A stretch of DNA of 64,000 nucleotides from Siccibacter turicensis LMG 23730 (GCF_000463155.2 NZ_AWFZ01000042.1:262281-326280); one strand, 5' to 3'; numbered from the stretch's first letter, positions 17,689 to 26,851 are shown. Translations and numbers: made by a program. The notes: generated by a model not told the origin, from the sequence alone.

Positions 17689-19824
17689 TCAGAAATCGTA
17701 TCCCACCGTCGCCACCACCGAGCGCTCCGCGCCCCAGTAGCAGTTGGTGGTGTAGCAGCCTGACACGTACTCCCGATTGCCAAGGTTGTTGGCGGTCAGC
17801 TGTACAAACGCGCCTTTCATCGCGCTGTTCCATGCCCCCAGATCCGCTTTCACCATCGCATCCACCAGCGTGACGGACCCGATGCGGTGGGTGTTCTGAT
17901 CGTCTGCCCACTGCTTGCCAATGTAGCGCACCCCGGCCCCGGCGCTGATGCCGTAATCAAACTGATAGTGCGCCCAGAACGAGGCGATCTGGTCCGGCGA
18001 CAGCAGCGGGGTATTGCCGTCTTTCCCGCCCAGCGAATCCTCAAACTTCACCCGATTCCAGGTATAGCCCGCAAGGGTGCTCAGACGCGGCGTTAGCTGG
18101 TTACGCGCCTCCAGCTCCACGCCCTGGGAGTGGACGTCTCCGGCGGCATAGTAGGTGGCCGGCTCGACGTTCTCGTCGCGCTGGGAGACATCTTTCTGGG
18201 TGAGATCGAACACCGCGATGCTGTACATATCCGAGGTGCCGACCGGCTGATACTTCAGGCCCGCTTCATACTGCTCGGCGGTGCTCGGCGGCAACAGTTC
18301 CCCGGTGGCGCTCGGCAGGATCGACGGCGTCAGCGCCTGACTGTAGCTCAGGTAAGGCGACAGCCCGTTTTCAAAGGCGTAGAGCACCGACGCGCGGCCG
18401 CTGACCTTATCGTCCGAACGGCGATAGGTGGTGTTAAAGGTATTGCTGACCTGCTTCGCCACCACGCGGTCGTAGCGGCCCGAGAGCGCCACGTGCCAGC
18501 GGTTCCACTCCATATCGTCCTGCAGGTACGCCCCGGCCTGGTAGTAGCGACGGTTGTTGTCGTTGGTATAGGCATCGGTGATGACATGCCCGGTCTGCGC
18601 GGTTTCACCGGTAAACGGATTCAGCGGCGCGGCACTGCCTGCGGTGCTGAAAATATCGTTGCGGTAGCGGTGGTACTCCGCCCCCAGCGTTACGGTATGC
18701 TTCAGCTCGCCGGTGGCGAAATCAGCCTGCAGGCGGTTATCGGTGGACCAGGCGTCAAGCGAATCCTGAGAACCCACGTAGCCGCGTTTCAGCCGATCGC
18801 TGTCGCCATCCCAGCCGGTCTGGTAGACCTGATTCAGGTTGGCATTGCTGTGGGTGTAGCTGCCGCTGGAGTGTACCGACCACACGTCGTCGAAGCGGTG
18901 GTTGAACTCAACGCTGTAGAGCTGCTCGCGACGCTGATAGCCATCCAGCCGATCGCCTTCGTTGTAGTCGTTGTGCAGCTTTTTCCCGTTGTGGGCATAC
19001 AGCGAGCCCTCGATCGGTGCCGAACCGTGATAGCCGCCGGAGGGGTCCTTTTGCAGATAGGCGCGCAGCAGCAGGCTGGTGTCATCGTCCGGCTGCCAGA
19101 GCAGCGACGGGGAGATGGCGTAGCGCTCCTCGCGGGTGTTGTCGTACTGGGTATCGGTATTGCGGGTAATGCCGGTCAGGCGAAACGCCCACTGGTCGTT
19201 GATCGCATCGGTATAGTCAAACGCCCCGACTTTGGTGTTCTGCGTTCCCGCGGAGAGGCGGAAATGGCCTTCGGAGCGGAACTGCGGCCGCTTCGAGGTG
19301 AGGTTCACCAGCCCGCCGGGAATGGTCTGGCCGTAGAGCGAGGAGGAGGGCCCTTTAATGATGTCCACGCGCTCAATAAACCAGGGGTCGATCTGCAGAA
19401 TGTTATGGCTGCCGCCATCGCTCATCAGGCGCATGCCGTCGAGGAAGATATTGTCCACGTCGCCGCCGTGGAAACCACGCAGGCCGATGGCGTCAAAGCG
19501 CGTGGCGCCCCCGCCGATATTGCTGAACACGCCAGGGGTATAGCTCAGGGCTTCACTGATGTTGCTCGCTCCCTGATCTTCCATCTGCTGTCGCGTCACC
19601 ACCGAGACCGACTGGGCGGTGGTGATCAGCGGCTGGTCGGTTTTGGTGGCGCCGGTGCTGGTGGTGACCCGGTAGCCCTGCGTGGTGGAAGTGGCGGTCT
19701 CCGCCGGGGCGGCTGTTACCACCACGGTATCTTCAGCGGCGAGCAGCGTGGAGGAGGTGAGCGCCAGCGCGCACAGCAGCGCAGAGCGTTTTACGCGAAA
19801 AGCCATCGTCATAGTGTTGTCCAT
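17689..19824 (-). CDS. TonB-dependent hydroxamate siderophore receptor (FhuA/FoxA-like)
   Basis: About 711 residues, an outer-membrane beta-barrel receptor. Signal peptide up to about residue 30 (ALTSSTLLAAEDT), TonB box DTVVVTA just after it, plug domain with VVTRQQMEDQGASNISEALSYTPGVF and LRGFHGGDVDNIFLDGMRL, then the barrel ending in an aromatic residue (VATVGYDF). The plug and the cysteine-bearing end SGCYTTNCYWGAERSV resemble FoxA/FhuA-type ferrioxamine or ferrichrome receptors; the exact ligand is inferred. ATG 19824 is used, but ATGs at 19812 and 19806 are possible because none has a good ribosome-binding site. A Fur box lies upstream. No transport genes are linked, and the gene sits between ymgE and treA where E. 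coli has none. Confidence 0.88.
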   Translation of the reverse strand: MDNTMTMAFRVKRSALLCALALTSSTLLAAEDTVVVTAAPAETATSTTQGYRVTTSTGATKTDQPLITTAQSVSVVTRQQMEDQGASNISEALSYTPGVFSNIGGGATRFDAIGLRGFHGGDVDNIFLDGMRLMSDGGSHNILQIDPWFIERVDIIKGPSSSLYGQTIPGGLVNLTSKRPQFRSEGHFRLSAGTQNTKVGAFDYTDAINDQWAFRLTGITRNTDTQYDNTREERYAISPSLLWQPDDDTSLLLRAYLQKDPSGGYHGSAPIEGSLYAHNGKKLHNDYNEGDRLDGYQRREQLYSVEFNHRFDDVWSVHSSGSYTHSNANLNQVYQTGWDGDSDRLKRGYVGSQDSLDAWSTDNRLQADFATGELKHTVTLGAEYHRYRNDIFSTAGSAAPLNPFTGETAQTGHVITDAYTNDNNRRYYQAGAYLQDDMEWNRWHVALSGRYDRVVAKQVSNTFNTTYRRSDDKVSGRASVLYAFENGLSPYLSYSQALTPSILPSATGELLPPSTAEQYEAGLKYQPVGTSDMYSIAVFDLTQKDVSQRDENVEPATYYAAGDVHSQGVELEARNQLTPRLSTLAGYTWNRVKFEDSLGGKDGNTPLLSPDQIASFWAHYQFDYGISAGAGVRYIGKQWADDQNTHRIGSVTLVDAMVKADLGAWNSAMKGAFVQLTANNLGNREYVSGCYTTNCYWGAERSVVATVGYDF

Positions 19825-19880
19825 CAATCAACGTGTGAAACAGGCCGGTGAAAAAGCGAAGCGCGCGGCCTAAAAAGTAA

Positions 19881-19901
19881 TGCGAATTATTATCGTTATT
19901 G
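19881..19901 (-). promoter_or_regulatory. Fur box of the siderophore receptor
   Basis: On the minus strand the region contains GATAATAATTCGCATTA, preceded by AATAAC. It matches the repeated GATAAT pattern of Fur sites and lies about 60 bp before the receptor start, so iron repression is expected. Confidence 0.75.
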
Positions 19902-20017
19902 TTTGTAGGTTTCAAGTGGTAAACGCAGGATACCGACGGGGCAATTCCCTTGAAAAGACAGGTGAATGGGCGGGAGAGGCCGGGCGAGTAAGCGGGAGCG
20001 AGGCGGGGAGGAAAAAA

Positions 20018-20041
20018 CCTGCTACCAAAAATGGTAGCAGG
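20018..20041 (-). terminator. treA intrinsic terminator
   Basis: 10-bp stem CCTGCTACCA (20018-20027) and TGGTAGCAGG (20032-20041) with an AAAA loop. It is followed on the minus strand by six T (20017-20012) and begins 8 nt after the treA stop. Confidence 0.9.
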
Positions 20042-20049
20042 TGTGGGGC

Positions 20050-21849
20050 TTACTCTGCGGTTGCCGGCGCCGCCGTTTCCGGTTGGGCCTGAGGCTGCGC
20101 CGGTTGCCGGGCAGGCTGCGGCGCCTGAGGCTGCGCTGACGTTTGTGCAGGCTGTGGGGCCGGTGTGCTGGCCGGCTGCGTCTCGCTGCTGCCCGGACGA
20201 GTGGTAGGCACCTCGTCGCACGGCTTCTCTTTACCGCACAGCAGATCGAGCATTTTCAGCGTCACGCCGTTGGTCCAGCCGAAGCCATCCTGCAGCGGGT
20301 ACTCCCCGCCACCACCGCCGGTACCGGTGGAGCTGATGTCGTACTTCTCAACCAGCTTGTGCTCGCGGTCGTAGGTGTGCTGAACGTTGGTCAGGAAGCG
20401 CCAGATGATGTCCATGGCCAGCGCTTTCTGCCCGTAGTTGTTCAGCCCTTCGGTGGCAACCCACTGCAGCGGCGCCCAGCCGTTCGGCGCGTCCCACTGC
20501 TGGCCGGTAGAAACCGTAGTGGTGGCCAGCCCGCCGGCTTTCAACAGCTGCGCGCGGGTGGCGGCTGCCACTTTCTCCGCCCGATCCCGGGCCGCGGCTT
20601 TCACGTACAGCGGATAGAGCGCGGCGGCGGTCAGCTGGTCGCGCACCGCGTTTTTACGCAGATCGTAATCGGCGTACCAGCCGCGCTTATCGTTCCACAG
20701 GTTCGCTTCCATCGCCCGCTGGCGGTCGTTGGCTAAGGCGCTGTAGCGTTCCGCACCGGCGGCGTCGCCTGCGGCGGTGCTGGCGCTGGCGAGGGTTTTC
20801 TCCAGCTGATAGAGCAGGGCGTTGAGATCCACCGGCACGATGCTGGTGGTATGAATGGAGCCGAGCTGCTGCGGGTTATCCATCCAGCGTGAACTGAAGT
20901 CCCAGCCAGACGCAGCCCCGGCGCGCAGATCGCGATAAATCTCCGTGGCCGGACGATCCGGGTTGTTCTTCGCGGTGGTCACATCGTCAAGCCAGGACTC
21001 GGTGCGCGGGGTGTCGCGATCGTCCCAGTAGCGGTTAAGCACCGAGCCGTCTTTGAGCTTGACCACCCGCTTATGGGCTTCGCCCGGCGCCAGACCGTCG
21101 CTGCCCTCCATCCAGTAGGCGTACTCTTTTTTAAGCTGCGGCAGCCAGGTTTTGAGTGCGTCTTTATCGTGGGTTGCCAACAGCTCCACCATAAACGAGA
21201 AGAACGGCGGCTGGGAGCGGCTCAGGTAGTAGCTGCGGTTGCCGTTAGGGATATGGCCCCAGGCATCAATCTGGTGGCCGAAGTTGGTTACCATATCTTC
21301 GACAGTGTCCCAGCGGTCGCTTTCGGCCAGGCCCAGCATGGTGAAATAGCTGTCCCAGTAATAGACCTCACGGAAACGCCCGCCCGGCACCACGTAGGGC
21401 TTCGGCAACGGCAGCAGCGAATCCCATTTGCCCGCGCTGTCGGTGGTGCGCGTCAGTACCGGCCACAGGCCCTCGATGTGTTCACGCAGGTTTTGGCCTT
21501 TCGGTGGGACATACTGTTCGCCCTTCGCGGGCAGCGTGAAATTCACGTCCACGAAGTGGCGCAGGTCGAAGCCGGACTGGTTACGCTGCATCCGGTAATC
21601 GGCGAGGATCATCAGCGGATCGCTTTTCGGTACCGCGTCGGCAAAGGTTTTCTGATCCGGGAAGAGCTTTGCGCTCTGCACGTCGGTAAACAGCGGCCCG
21701 AGCAGCACATCCGGGGGCTGCGGCTGTGTTTGCGCCTGGGCTTCCTCGGCAAACGTTGGCGGTGCAGAGAGCATAAAGAACGCGCCACCTAATGCCAGTT
21801 GCACAGCAAACAGCAACGACGTGGAACGACGCAGAACTGGTGTAGTCAT
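20050..21849 (-). CDS. treA: Periplasmic trehalase
   Basis: 599 residues, glycoside hydrolase family 37, splits trehalose into two glucose molecules in the periplasm. Signal peptide about 1-34 (ending APPTFAEE). Family signatures [20 protein letters not shown] and [13 protein letters not shown] are present, as is the glycine-rich [21 protein letters not shown]. After about residue 548 the protein carries a roughly 50-residue tail rich in Pro, Gln and Ala that lengthens it beyond the roughly 565 residues of E. coli TreA. The start is fixed by AAGGAG before ATG 21849. In E. coli treA follows ymgE/ycgY; here the siderophore receptor intervenes. E. coli treA is osmotically and sigma-S controlled; no promoter is evident here. 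Confidence 0.96.
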   Translation of the reverse strand: MTTPVLRRSTSLLFAVQLALGGAFFMLSAPPTFAEEAQAQTQPQPPDVLLGPLFTDVQSAKLFPDQKTFADAVPKSDPLMILADYRMQRNQSGFDLRHFVDVNFTLPAKGEQYVPPKGQNLREHIEGLWPVLTRTTDSAGKWDSLLPLPKPYVVPGGRFREVYYWDSYFTMLGLAESDRWDTVEDMVTNFGHQIDAWGHIPNGNRSYYLSRSQPPFFSFMVELLATHDKDALKTWLPQLKKEYAYWMEGSDGLAPGEAHKRVVKLKDGSVLNRYWDDRDTPRTESWLDDVTTAKNNPDRPATEIYRDLRAGAASGWDFSSRWMDNPQQLGSIHTTSIVPVDLNALLYQLEKTLASASTAAGDAAGAERYSALANDRQRAMEANLWNDKRGWYADYDLRKNAVRDQLTAAALYPLYVKAAARDRAEKVAAATRAQLLKAGGLATTTVSTGQQWDAPNGWAPLQWVATEGLNNYGQKALAMDIIWRFLTNVQHTYDREHKLVEKYDISSTGTGGGGGEYPLQDGFGWTNGVTLKMLDLLCGKEKPCDEVPTTRPGSSETQPASTPAPQPAQTSAQPQAPQPARQPAQPQAQPETAAPATAE

Positions 21850-22023
21850 TAATAAATCTCCTTTTCGGGTGGGTAGCCGAACCCACTACGATTGCGATCA
21901 ACCCAATGAAAACCTTAGCTGAATTTTCCCGAGGCGGGGAAAAGCCGCACGTTTTTGTCCGGGTGGTTCGCATTCTTTGCGCCGGGGAGCGCAGAAAGGG
22001 GGAGACGGAAAGGAGAGGGGAAT

Positions 22024-22051
22024 CCAGCGCCGACCGAAGGGGCAGCGCTGG
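22024..22051 (-). terminator. Stem-loop after the pseudokinase gene
   Basis: CCAGCGC (22024-22030) pairs with GCGCTGG (22045-22051). It lies 10 nt after the stop at 22061 on the minus strand and is followed there by a C/T-rich stretch (TTCCCCTCTCC). Probable transcript end without a clean U-run. Confidence 0.45.
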
Positions 22052-22060
22052 CGAGGCGGA

Positions 22061-23437
22061 TTATGGCTGAGGATTGAGCAGCCAGGTGCCTGGCGTTTCC
22101 ACCGCGAGTTTCGTGCTGCGCACGCCGCTGCGGCTGCGCAGGTCGATGCGGTACTCGCCCGGCGCAAGGGCCAGGAAGCCGTAACCGTTGGCAGCGGGCA
22201 CTACTTTTTGCGTTTTGCCGTTCACATCAAGCTGCTCGCCTTCGTACATGCGGATGTAGACCCGGGCGCTGCGGTCTTCATCGCTCATCACCAGCGTGGG
22301 CGCAGGCTGAGAGGGCGCAGGCGCGGCGCTCTGGGTAGCGGCAACCGGCGGCTGGGGATCGCTGTGGCCGCTGAACAGCAGCGCCCCGGCAATCACCCCC
22401 ACCACGACCCCGGCAGCAATCTGCAACGGCGTGCGGTAGCGCAGCCAGAGCGGCTGCGTCACGGGTGCGGTCTCTTCCTCTTCAACCGGAACCAGCATGG
22501 TGCCCGGCTGGGTAGCGCCCGGCACGCTGCCGGTCTCGCTGAGCGAAATATCCGCCAGCGCGGCGAAGGCTTCGATGGACTGCGGGCGATCTTCCGGCTT
22601 CAGCGCCAGCGCGCGATCCACGGCGTTCAGCAGCGCGGGAGAGTACCCCTCCGGCTGCAGCTCGCTCAGCGGCTTGCAGGTGTCCTGAATGCTGCGGGTG
22701 ACGCTCGCCGGCGGGCAGGTGCCGGTGATCAGGGTATAAAGCACCGCCCCGAGGGCATAGATGTCGGTCCAGGGGCCAATCTGGTTCTCCAGATCGTCGG
22801 TGTACTGCTCCAGCGGCGCGAAGCCGGGGTGCAGCAGGCTTTTGCTGTTATCCCCGATGCCGTTAACGCTGCGGCGCAGCGCCCCGGAGTTGAGCAGCAG
22901 CGGAATGCCGTTTTCCTGAATCTGGATGCTTTTCAGGGTGATGTCGCGATGGATGTAGTCGCCTTTGTGCAGCGCATCCAGCGCACCGCAGACCATCGGC
23001 AGCATCCGGCGGATCCACGCCTCGTCGATAAGCTCCGGCTGCTGCTGGTGCAGCTCGGCCAGCGTCACGCCGGTATAGAACAGCGTCGCGGTATAGGCGG
23101 TTTCGTTGCGCACCCAGAAGCGCAGCACCTGAATCAGATTCGGGTGGTTGAACTGCGCCACCAGGCGCGCTTCCTGAATAAAGGCGTTCAGCCCGGCGGT
23201 AAAGGCCGCGTTATCCTGCTTGCTGCGCAGCACCAGGGACATATCATCGTTGCGCACGGTCAGCGCCCGCGGCATGTATTCCCGGATGGCGATCTGCCGC
23301 TCCAGCTGCCGGTCCCAGGCCCGATACACCAGCCCCTCGTTGCTTGAATCCACCACTTCCTGAATGTCGAACTCATCGAACTGATATCCAGGCGGCAGAG
23401 CATCAGGAATACGTGGGGTTACATCGTTATTTGTCAT
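22061..23437 (-). CDS. Membrane-anchored Ser/Thr kinase-like protein, probable pseudokinase
   Basis: 458 residues. Residues about 17-295 have the Hanks-kinase fold: loop DSSNEGLVYRAWD, helix-C Glu E89 (FIQEARLVAQFNHPN), HRD at 163-165, APE-like GFAPLEQY, TDIYALGAVLYTLITG. The residues needed for phosphotransfer look changed: the beta-3 lysine is R52 (IAIREYMP), the loop asparagine after HRD is S170 (HRDITLKSIQI), and DFG reads N183-S-G. One membrane helix at about 338-356 leads to a Pro/Ala linker and a small C-terminal beta domain (about 390-458) resembling PEGA-type domains, on the periplasmic side if the kinase is cytosolic. It is the last gene of a three-gene envelope cluster, 39 bp after the secreted-protein gene. 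Lack of activity is inferred from motifs only. Confidence 0.8.
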   Translation of the reverse strand: MTNNDVTPRIPDALPPGYQFDEFDIQEVVDSSNEGLVYRAWDRQLERQIAIREYMPRALTVRNDDMSLVLRSKQDNAAFTAGLNAFIQEARLVAQFNHPNLIQVLRFWVRNETAYTATLFYTGVTLAELHQQQPELIDEAWIRRMLPMVCGALDALHKGDYIHRDITLKSIQIQENGIPLLLNSGALRRSVNGIGDNSKSLLHPGFAPLEQYTDDLENQIGPWTDIYALGAVLYTLITGTCPPASVTRSIQDTCKPLSELQPEGYSPALLNAVDRALALKPEDRPQSIEAFAALADISLSETGSVPGATQPGTMLVPVEEEETAPVTQPLWLRYRTPLQIAAGVVVGVIAGALLFSGHSDPQPPVAATQSAAPAPSQPAPTLVMSDEDRSARVYIRMYEGEQLDVNGKTQKVVPAANGYGFLALAPGEYRIDLRSRSGVRSTKLAVETPGTWLLNPQP

Positions 23438-23476
23438 GGTGAAAAGATCTCTGCTCGATAGTACCAGGGTTCAGGG

Positions 23477-24427
23477 TTATTTCTGCGCGCGCCAGGCACC
23501 CACCGCGGGATCGCGCAGCTGCGGGTGCAGAGAATCAATCAGCAGCAGGGTAATGGTGATGTTCGGCTCAAGCCAGCCAGACCAGAACTTCCGCACCTCG
23601 TTGAGGCGCGCCTGCAAACGCGGTTCGTCCAGCGCCATCTCACGCGACACCTCGACGGCAATGGTGCCGGTGGTTTTCCAGCCGTTCAGCTGGGCGTCGT
23701 AGGGCAGGATCATCCAGCTCTGCGGGGCGTGCTCGTTGCTGACCACCATGCGTTCATTGTTGAGCGTGGTGATAAGCAGGGTATCGGCGTTGGCGTCGCG
23801 GTGCAGACCAATCACCGGGAAACCGTGCACAAAGGTCATCTCCATACGCTTTTCACCGTGCGCGCCACGCTGTACCACTTCACTGCGTCCGTTCAGCCAG
23901 CCGCCTTTTTCACACTTGCCGTTGGGAATGAACAGCGCTGAGGTGTTGGCGTCGCCCTGCCAGAAGGTGCGCAGGTGGCAGCCGTCCTTCAGGGTAAACT
24001 CCAGCCACGGGGTGCGGTCGGCGAGGGGAGAGAGGTCCTGCGCGCGCTCGCTGGCGTTGGCATTCAGCGCCGGGCCAGGGGCAATGGTGATCTGCCACTC
24101 GCTGGCTTTGGTGGCGGTGCCGTTCGCCAGCACGCTGCCCTGGGGATCGTCCAGCCGCCAGTTCACCAGCTGCAGTTTTGCGCACTGGCTCTCCAGCAGG
24201 GCGCCCAGGCGGGGCATAAAGGTGTTGAGGATCGAGGGATCTTTTTCGCCGTTAGCAACGATACGCAGCGGCAGGTCGGCATTGCACCAGCTTTGCGGAG
24301 TGTTATCGCTGATGTTGTCTATCCAGACATCCAGCTTCTGCGAGGGAGATTGCACGATGCGATAATTCCCTGCCCAGACGCTGGAGGATGCCAGGAGCAA
24401 CGCCAGACCCGAAAGCCAGACTTTCAT
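23477..24427 (-). CDS. Secreted protein of the pseudokinase cluster, unknown function
   Basis: 316 residues with a clear Sec signal peptide (MKVWLSGLALLLASSSVWAG, cleavage near residue 19), no membrane segment after it and no lipobox, so it should be periplasmic. Four cysteines in the mature part (QSWCNAD, ESQCAKL, DGCHLR, NGKCEK) could form two disulfides. An AAGGA ribosome-binding site supports the ATG at 24427. I do not recognise a family. It sits between the lipoprotein gene (205 bp upstream) and the pseudokinase gene (39 bp downstream), all on one strand, so a joint envelope role is likely. Confidence 0.75.
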   Translation of the reverse strand: MKVWLSGLALLLASSSVWAGNYRIVQSPSQKLDVWIDNISDNTPQSWCNADLPLRIVANGEKDPSILNTFMPRLGALLESQCAKLQLVNWRLDDPQGSVLANGTATKASEWQITIAPGPALNANASERAQDLSPLADRTPWLEFTLKDGCHLRTFWQGDANTSALFIPNGKCEKGGWLNGRSEVVQRGAHGEKRMEMTFVHGFPVIGLHRDANADTLLITTLNNERMVVSNEHAPQSWMILPYDAQLNGWKTTGTIAVEVSREMALDEPRLQARLNEVRKFWSGWLEPNITITLLLIDSLHPQLRDPAVGAWRAQK

Positions 24428-24632
24428 AAAAATCCTTCTTAGCCAGAATAAATGATGCGAAAACGCGGTATTACAGCCCTGAGCACCGCCGGGAATGACG
24501 CCGGAGCGCGGTGCGATAACTGCTTGTTTTACCGATTTTCACGCTTTATTTCCAGGGCTATTTCTTATGGACTTGCTCCATAATCTGTGCTGATGCCAGC
24601 GCAGCGCCCGGCAGGAAAGGCGCGAATGCGCC

Positions 24633-25127
24633 TTAGTCGATGATCCAGGTTCCGCTGTTGGCGTTCTGACAGGCTTTGCTGGCGCTGTCGATAGAGACGC
24701 AGGTGGATTTCTTCGCCGCACGTTTCGGACGCGGGCGATCGCTTTTCAGCGTCTGGGCGTAGAGCTCGCTTTTCACCAGCGCGCGCAGCGGCACATAGCC
24801 AATCAGCTGATCCTTATCCTGCTCCGCTACCGCCAGCCAGTTGTGTTCCACCTGGCCCAGCACGGTGTAGGTTCCGCCGCTCTCAAGCTGCGAGATTACC
24901 TTCCCGCCAAAATCCGGTTTACTCATGATGTAGCCCGGATAGAGCGCACGGTAGCTGGCATCGACCGGGGTAAATTCGGTCGGGGCGCTGACGGCGTAGC
25001 GGTGGGTCAGGGTCACGCCGTTTACCTCACTGGTGACCAGCGTATCATCGGTCATCTTCGGCGGCGGCGCCTTACACCCCACCACGCTGGCAACAATAAG
25101 GAGTGCTAATAGGTTACGCAATTTCAT
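24633..25127 (-). CDS. SH3-domain lipoprotein of the pseudokinase cluster
   Basis: 164 residues. Signal peptide with lipobox SVVGC, lipidation at C18, followed by KAPPPK. The middle (about residues 60-125, YPGYIMSKPDFGGKVISQLESGG and NWLAVAEQ to GYVPLRALV) reads as a bacterial SH3-like domain of the kind that binds peptidoglycan or protein peptides. A basic linker (RPRPKRAAKK) is followed by a tail with two cysteines (TCVSID, KACQN) ending GTWIID, a pattern shared with some outer-membrane surface proteins. I start at ATG 25127; the open frame runs 20 codons further up but would bury the signal peptide. It is the first gene of the cluster. Function unknown. Confidence 0.75.
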   Translation of the reverse strand: MKLRNLLALLIVASVVGCKAPPPKMTDDTLVTSEVNGVTLTHRYAVSAPTEFTPVDASYRALYPGYIMSKPDFGGKVISQLESGGTYTVLGQVEHNWLAVAEQDKDQLIGYVPLRALVKSELYAQTLKSDRPRPKRAAKKSTCVSIDSASKACQNANSGTWIID

Positions 25128-25715
25128 CGTGACTGTCCCTGAATAGATGGTGTAAACCCGGCTGCGGTGCGCGGAGAGACAGCGCAATAATAGCCACGTC
25201 GCGGGAGAAGCCCAGGCGGTGTTCGCGGGCGCGAGTAAGGGAGCATCCTGACCCGGTGAGCCAACACGTTATCGCATGAGTAAAGTAAGTTAGCCGTGAT
25301 TTTACATAGCCTGATTGACAATTCAATGCCGTAATAACGCCCGCAGGCGATTAAATTCGGCGCACCGTGACGCCCGAAAATGCGGCGCCAGGGCCGCGGC
25401 GTTACCCTGACGGCGGAGGCGTGCCGTGAAGCCGGCGAACGCAGCGCGGCAGTCAATCTTAACGTCTTGTAATTGAAACGATATTTTAGACGCGGATCGG
25501 CAAGAGGGCCAGCGGTCAGCCAATAAAATATTTACGGCTGGGATAAGGAGGGCACGGGTCTTCAAATGAAACGCCGGGAATCGGCCCGGAGGTCATCCCG
25601 CTGCGGGCCCGTTAAACATTCATTATTTAAATATATAACTGCGCAAACGGGATAAGTTTCTTGCGCAACAGTTAAGCATGGCTTCTCAAATAACGGATAC
25701 TGATACCCGGCAACC
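25128..25715. other. 588-bp region without a recognisable gene
   Basis: Lies between the LacI-type regulator gene and the lipoprotein gene, both on the minus strand, so it should hold the regulator's 3' end and the cluster promoter. Near the regulator there is an inverted repeat TGCGCAA (25640-25646) / TTGCGCA (25661-25667), then GGCCCG (25583-25588) / CGGGCC (25604-25609). The 25580-25680 part is AT-rich with TTTAAATATATAA. Two short minus-strand open frames (about 60-80 codons) have no ribosome-binding site or recognisable product, and I do not call them. Confidence 0.5.
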
Positions 25716-26726
25716 TCACCCTTGACGCGGCGGTGCCACAGATTCACGAATTATCAGCGTGCCGGCATAGGGCGGGCGAGGCGTTGCCGACCGATCCTCG
25801 GGCGAGAGCAGGATCTGCACCGCATCGCCAATCATCTCATCCATTGGAATGTGCATGGTGGTCAGGGCCGGAGTTGCATAGCGGCCAATGATCGAATCAT
25901 CGAAACCGGCCAGCGACACCTCATCCGGCAGACGCAGCCCGGCTTCGCTGAAGGCTTTTGCGGCACCGATGGCCATATCGTCATTGGCGGCCAGCACGCA
26001 GGTAAACGGGATACCGGCAGCCAGCAGGGCGCGTCCGGCCTCGTAGCCGCTCTCGGTGGTCCAGCTTCCGGGCACCACCAGCGCCGCATCCGGCGTGATG
26101 CCCGCCCCGGCCTGGGCATCCAGATACCCGGCAAGACGACGTTCGCCGGTCGGCGAACCCGGCGCACCGGTAATAAACGCAATGCGCCGATGCCCCTGTT
26201 CAAGCAGGTAGCGGGTCATCTGCACGCTGCACGCATGGTGATCGACAAACACCGAGCGCGCGCGATGGCGCTTCAGCTCGCGGTTAATCGCCACCACCGG
26301 CACGCTGCTCTGGTCGATGATCGCGTCCAGCTCCTCAACGCTCAGGTACTTGGGGTAAATCATGATGGCGTCGCAGCGCAGCTGCATCAGGAAGGTAATT
26401 GCATCACGCTCGTGCTGGCTGCTGTTTTTGCCGTCGGCGAGGATCAGCTGCCGCTGGTGGGCTTCGCTGAGGGTGGCGGCCTGGTAGATCATGGCCGAAA
26501 AAAACGGACCGTTGTAGAGGCGGTTGGTGATGACCAGCCCCACGGAGTTGGATTCCCGGGTCGCCAGCTTGCGGGCCAGCAGGTTAGGGCGATACCCGGT
26601 TTCTTCGATGGCTTTATCAATGCGCGCCCTGACGTCGTCACTGACGAACACTTTCCCGTTGAGGGCCCGGGAAACCGTTGCTTTCGACACGCCAGCCCTT
26701 CTGGCGACATCCAGTATCGTAACCAT
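25716..26726 (-). CDS. LacI/GalR-family repressor, AscG-like
   Basis: 336 residues. Helix-turn-helix MVTILDVARRAGVSKATVSRALNGKVFVS at residues 1-29 with the hinge region GYRPNLLARKLATRESNSVGLVI, then a periplasmic-binding-protein-like effector domain (NRLYNGPFF, DAIMIYP, FITGAPGSPTGERRLAGYLDA, AANDDMAIGAAKA). The closest relative I recall is AscG, the repressor of cryptic beta-glucoside genes in E. coli, whose operator is TGAAACCGGTTTCA. Two such sites lie upstream of the neighbouring PTS gene. It is transcribed in the same direction, 173 bp after that gene. GAGGATGTT precedes the ATG. The effector is unknown, probably a sugar or sugar phosphate. Confidence 0.88.
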   Translation of the reverse strand: MVTILDVARRAGVSKATVSRALNGKVFVSDDVRARIDKAIEETGYRPNLLARKLATRESNSVGLVITNRLYNGPFFSAMIYQAATLSEAHQRQLILADGKNSSQHERDAITFLMQLRCDAIMIYPKYLSVEELDAIIDQSSVPVVAINRELKRHRARSVFVDHHACSVQMTRYLLEQGHRRIAFITGAPGSPTGERRLAGYLDAQAGAGITPDAALVVPGSWTTESGYEAGRALLAAGIPFTCVLAANDDMAIGAAKAFSEAGLRLPDEVSLAGFDDSIIGRYATPALTTMHIPMDEMIGDAVQILLSPEDRSATPRPPYAGTLIIRESVAPPRQG

Positions 26727-26851
26727 AACATCCTCGGTGACAGTGACTCATCATGGCAGGCGGCGGGGCGCATGCATCAGGGTCTGATTATTCCTGCGGC
26801 CAGTATGCCGCAGGACATGATAATGCAGGCGGGGCGGATCGCAAATGTGCT

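Noticed and set aside
18130-19851. 573-codon open frame on the plus strand
   Set aside because: It lies wholly antisense to the siderophore receptor gene, has no recognisable product, and is explained by GC-rich codon use creating open antisense frames.
21977-23347. 456-codon open frame antisense to the pseudokinase gene
   Set aside because: Mirrors the coding strand, is rich in Arg, Gln and Gly, and has no conserved features; the minus-strand protein has clear domains.
25323-25747. Two short minus-strand open frames in the 588-bp gap
   Set aside because: No ribosome-binding site, no signal peptide or motif, and composition not clearly coding; not enough to call a gene or a pseudogene.
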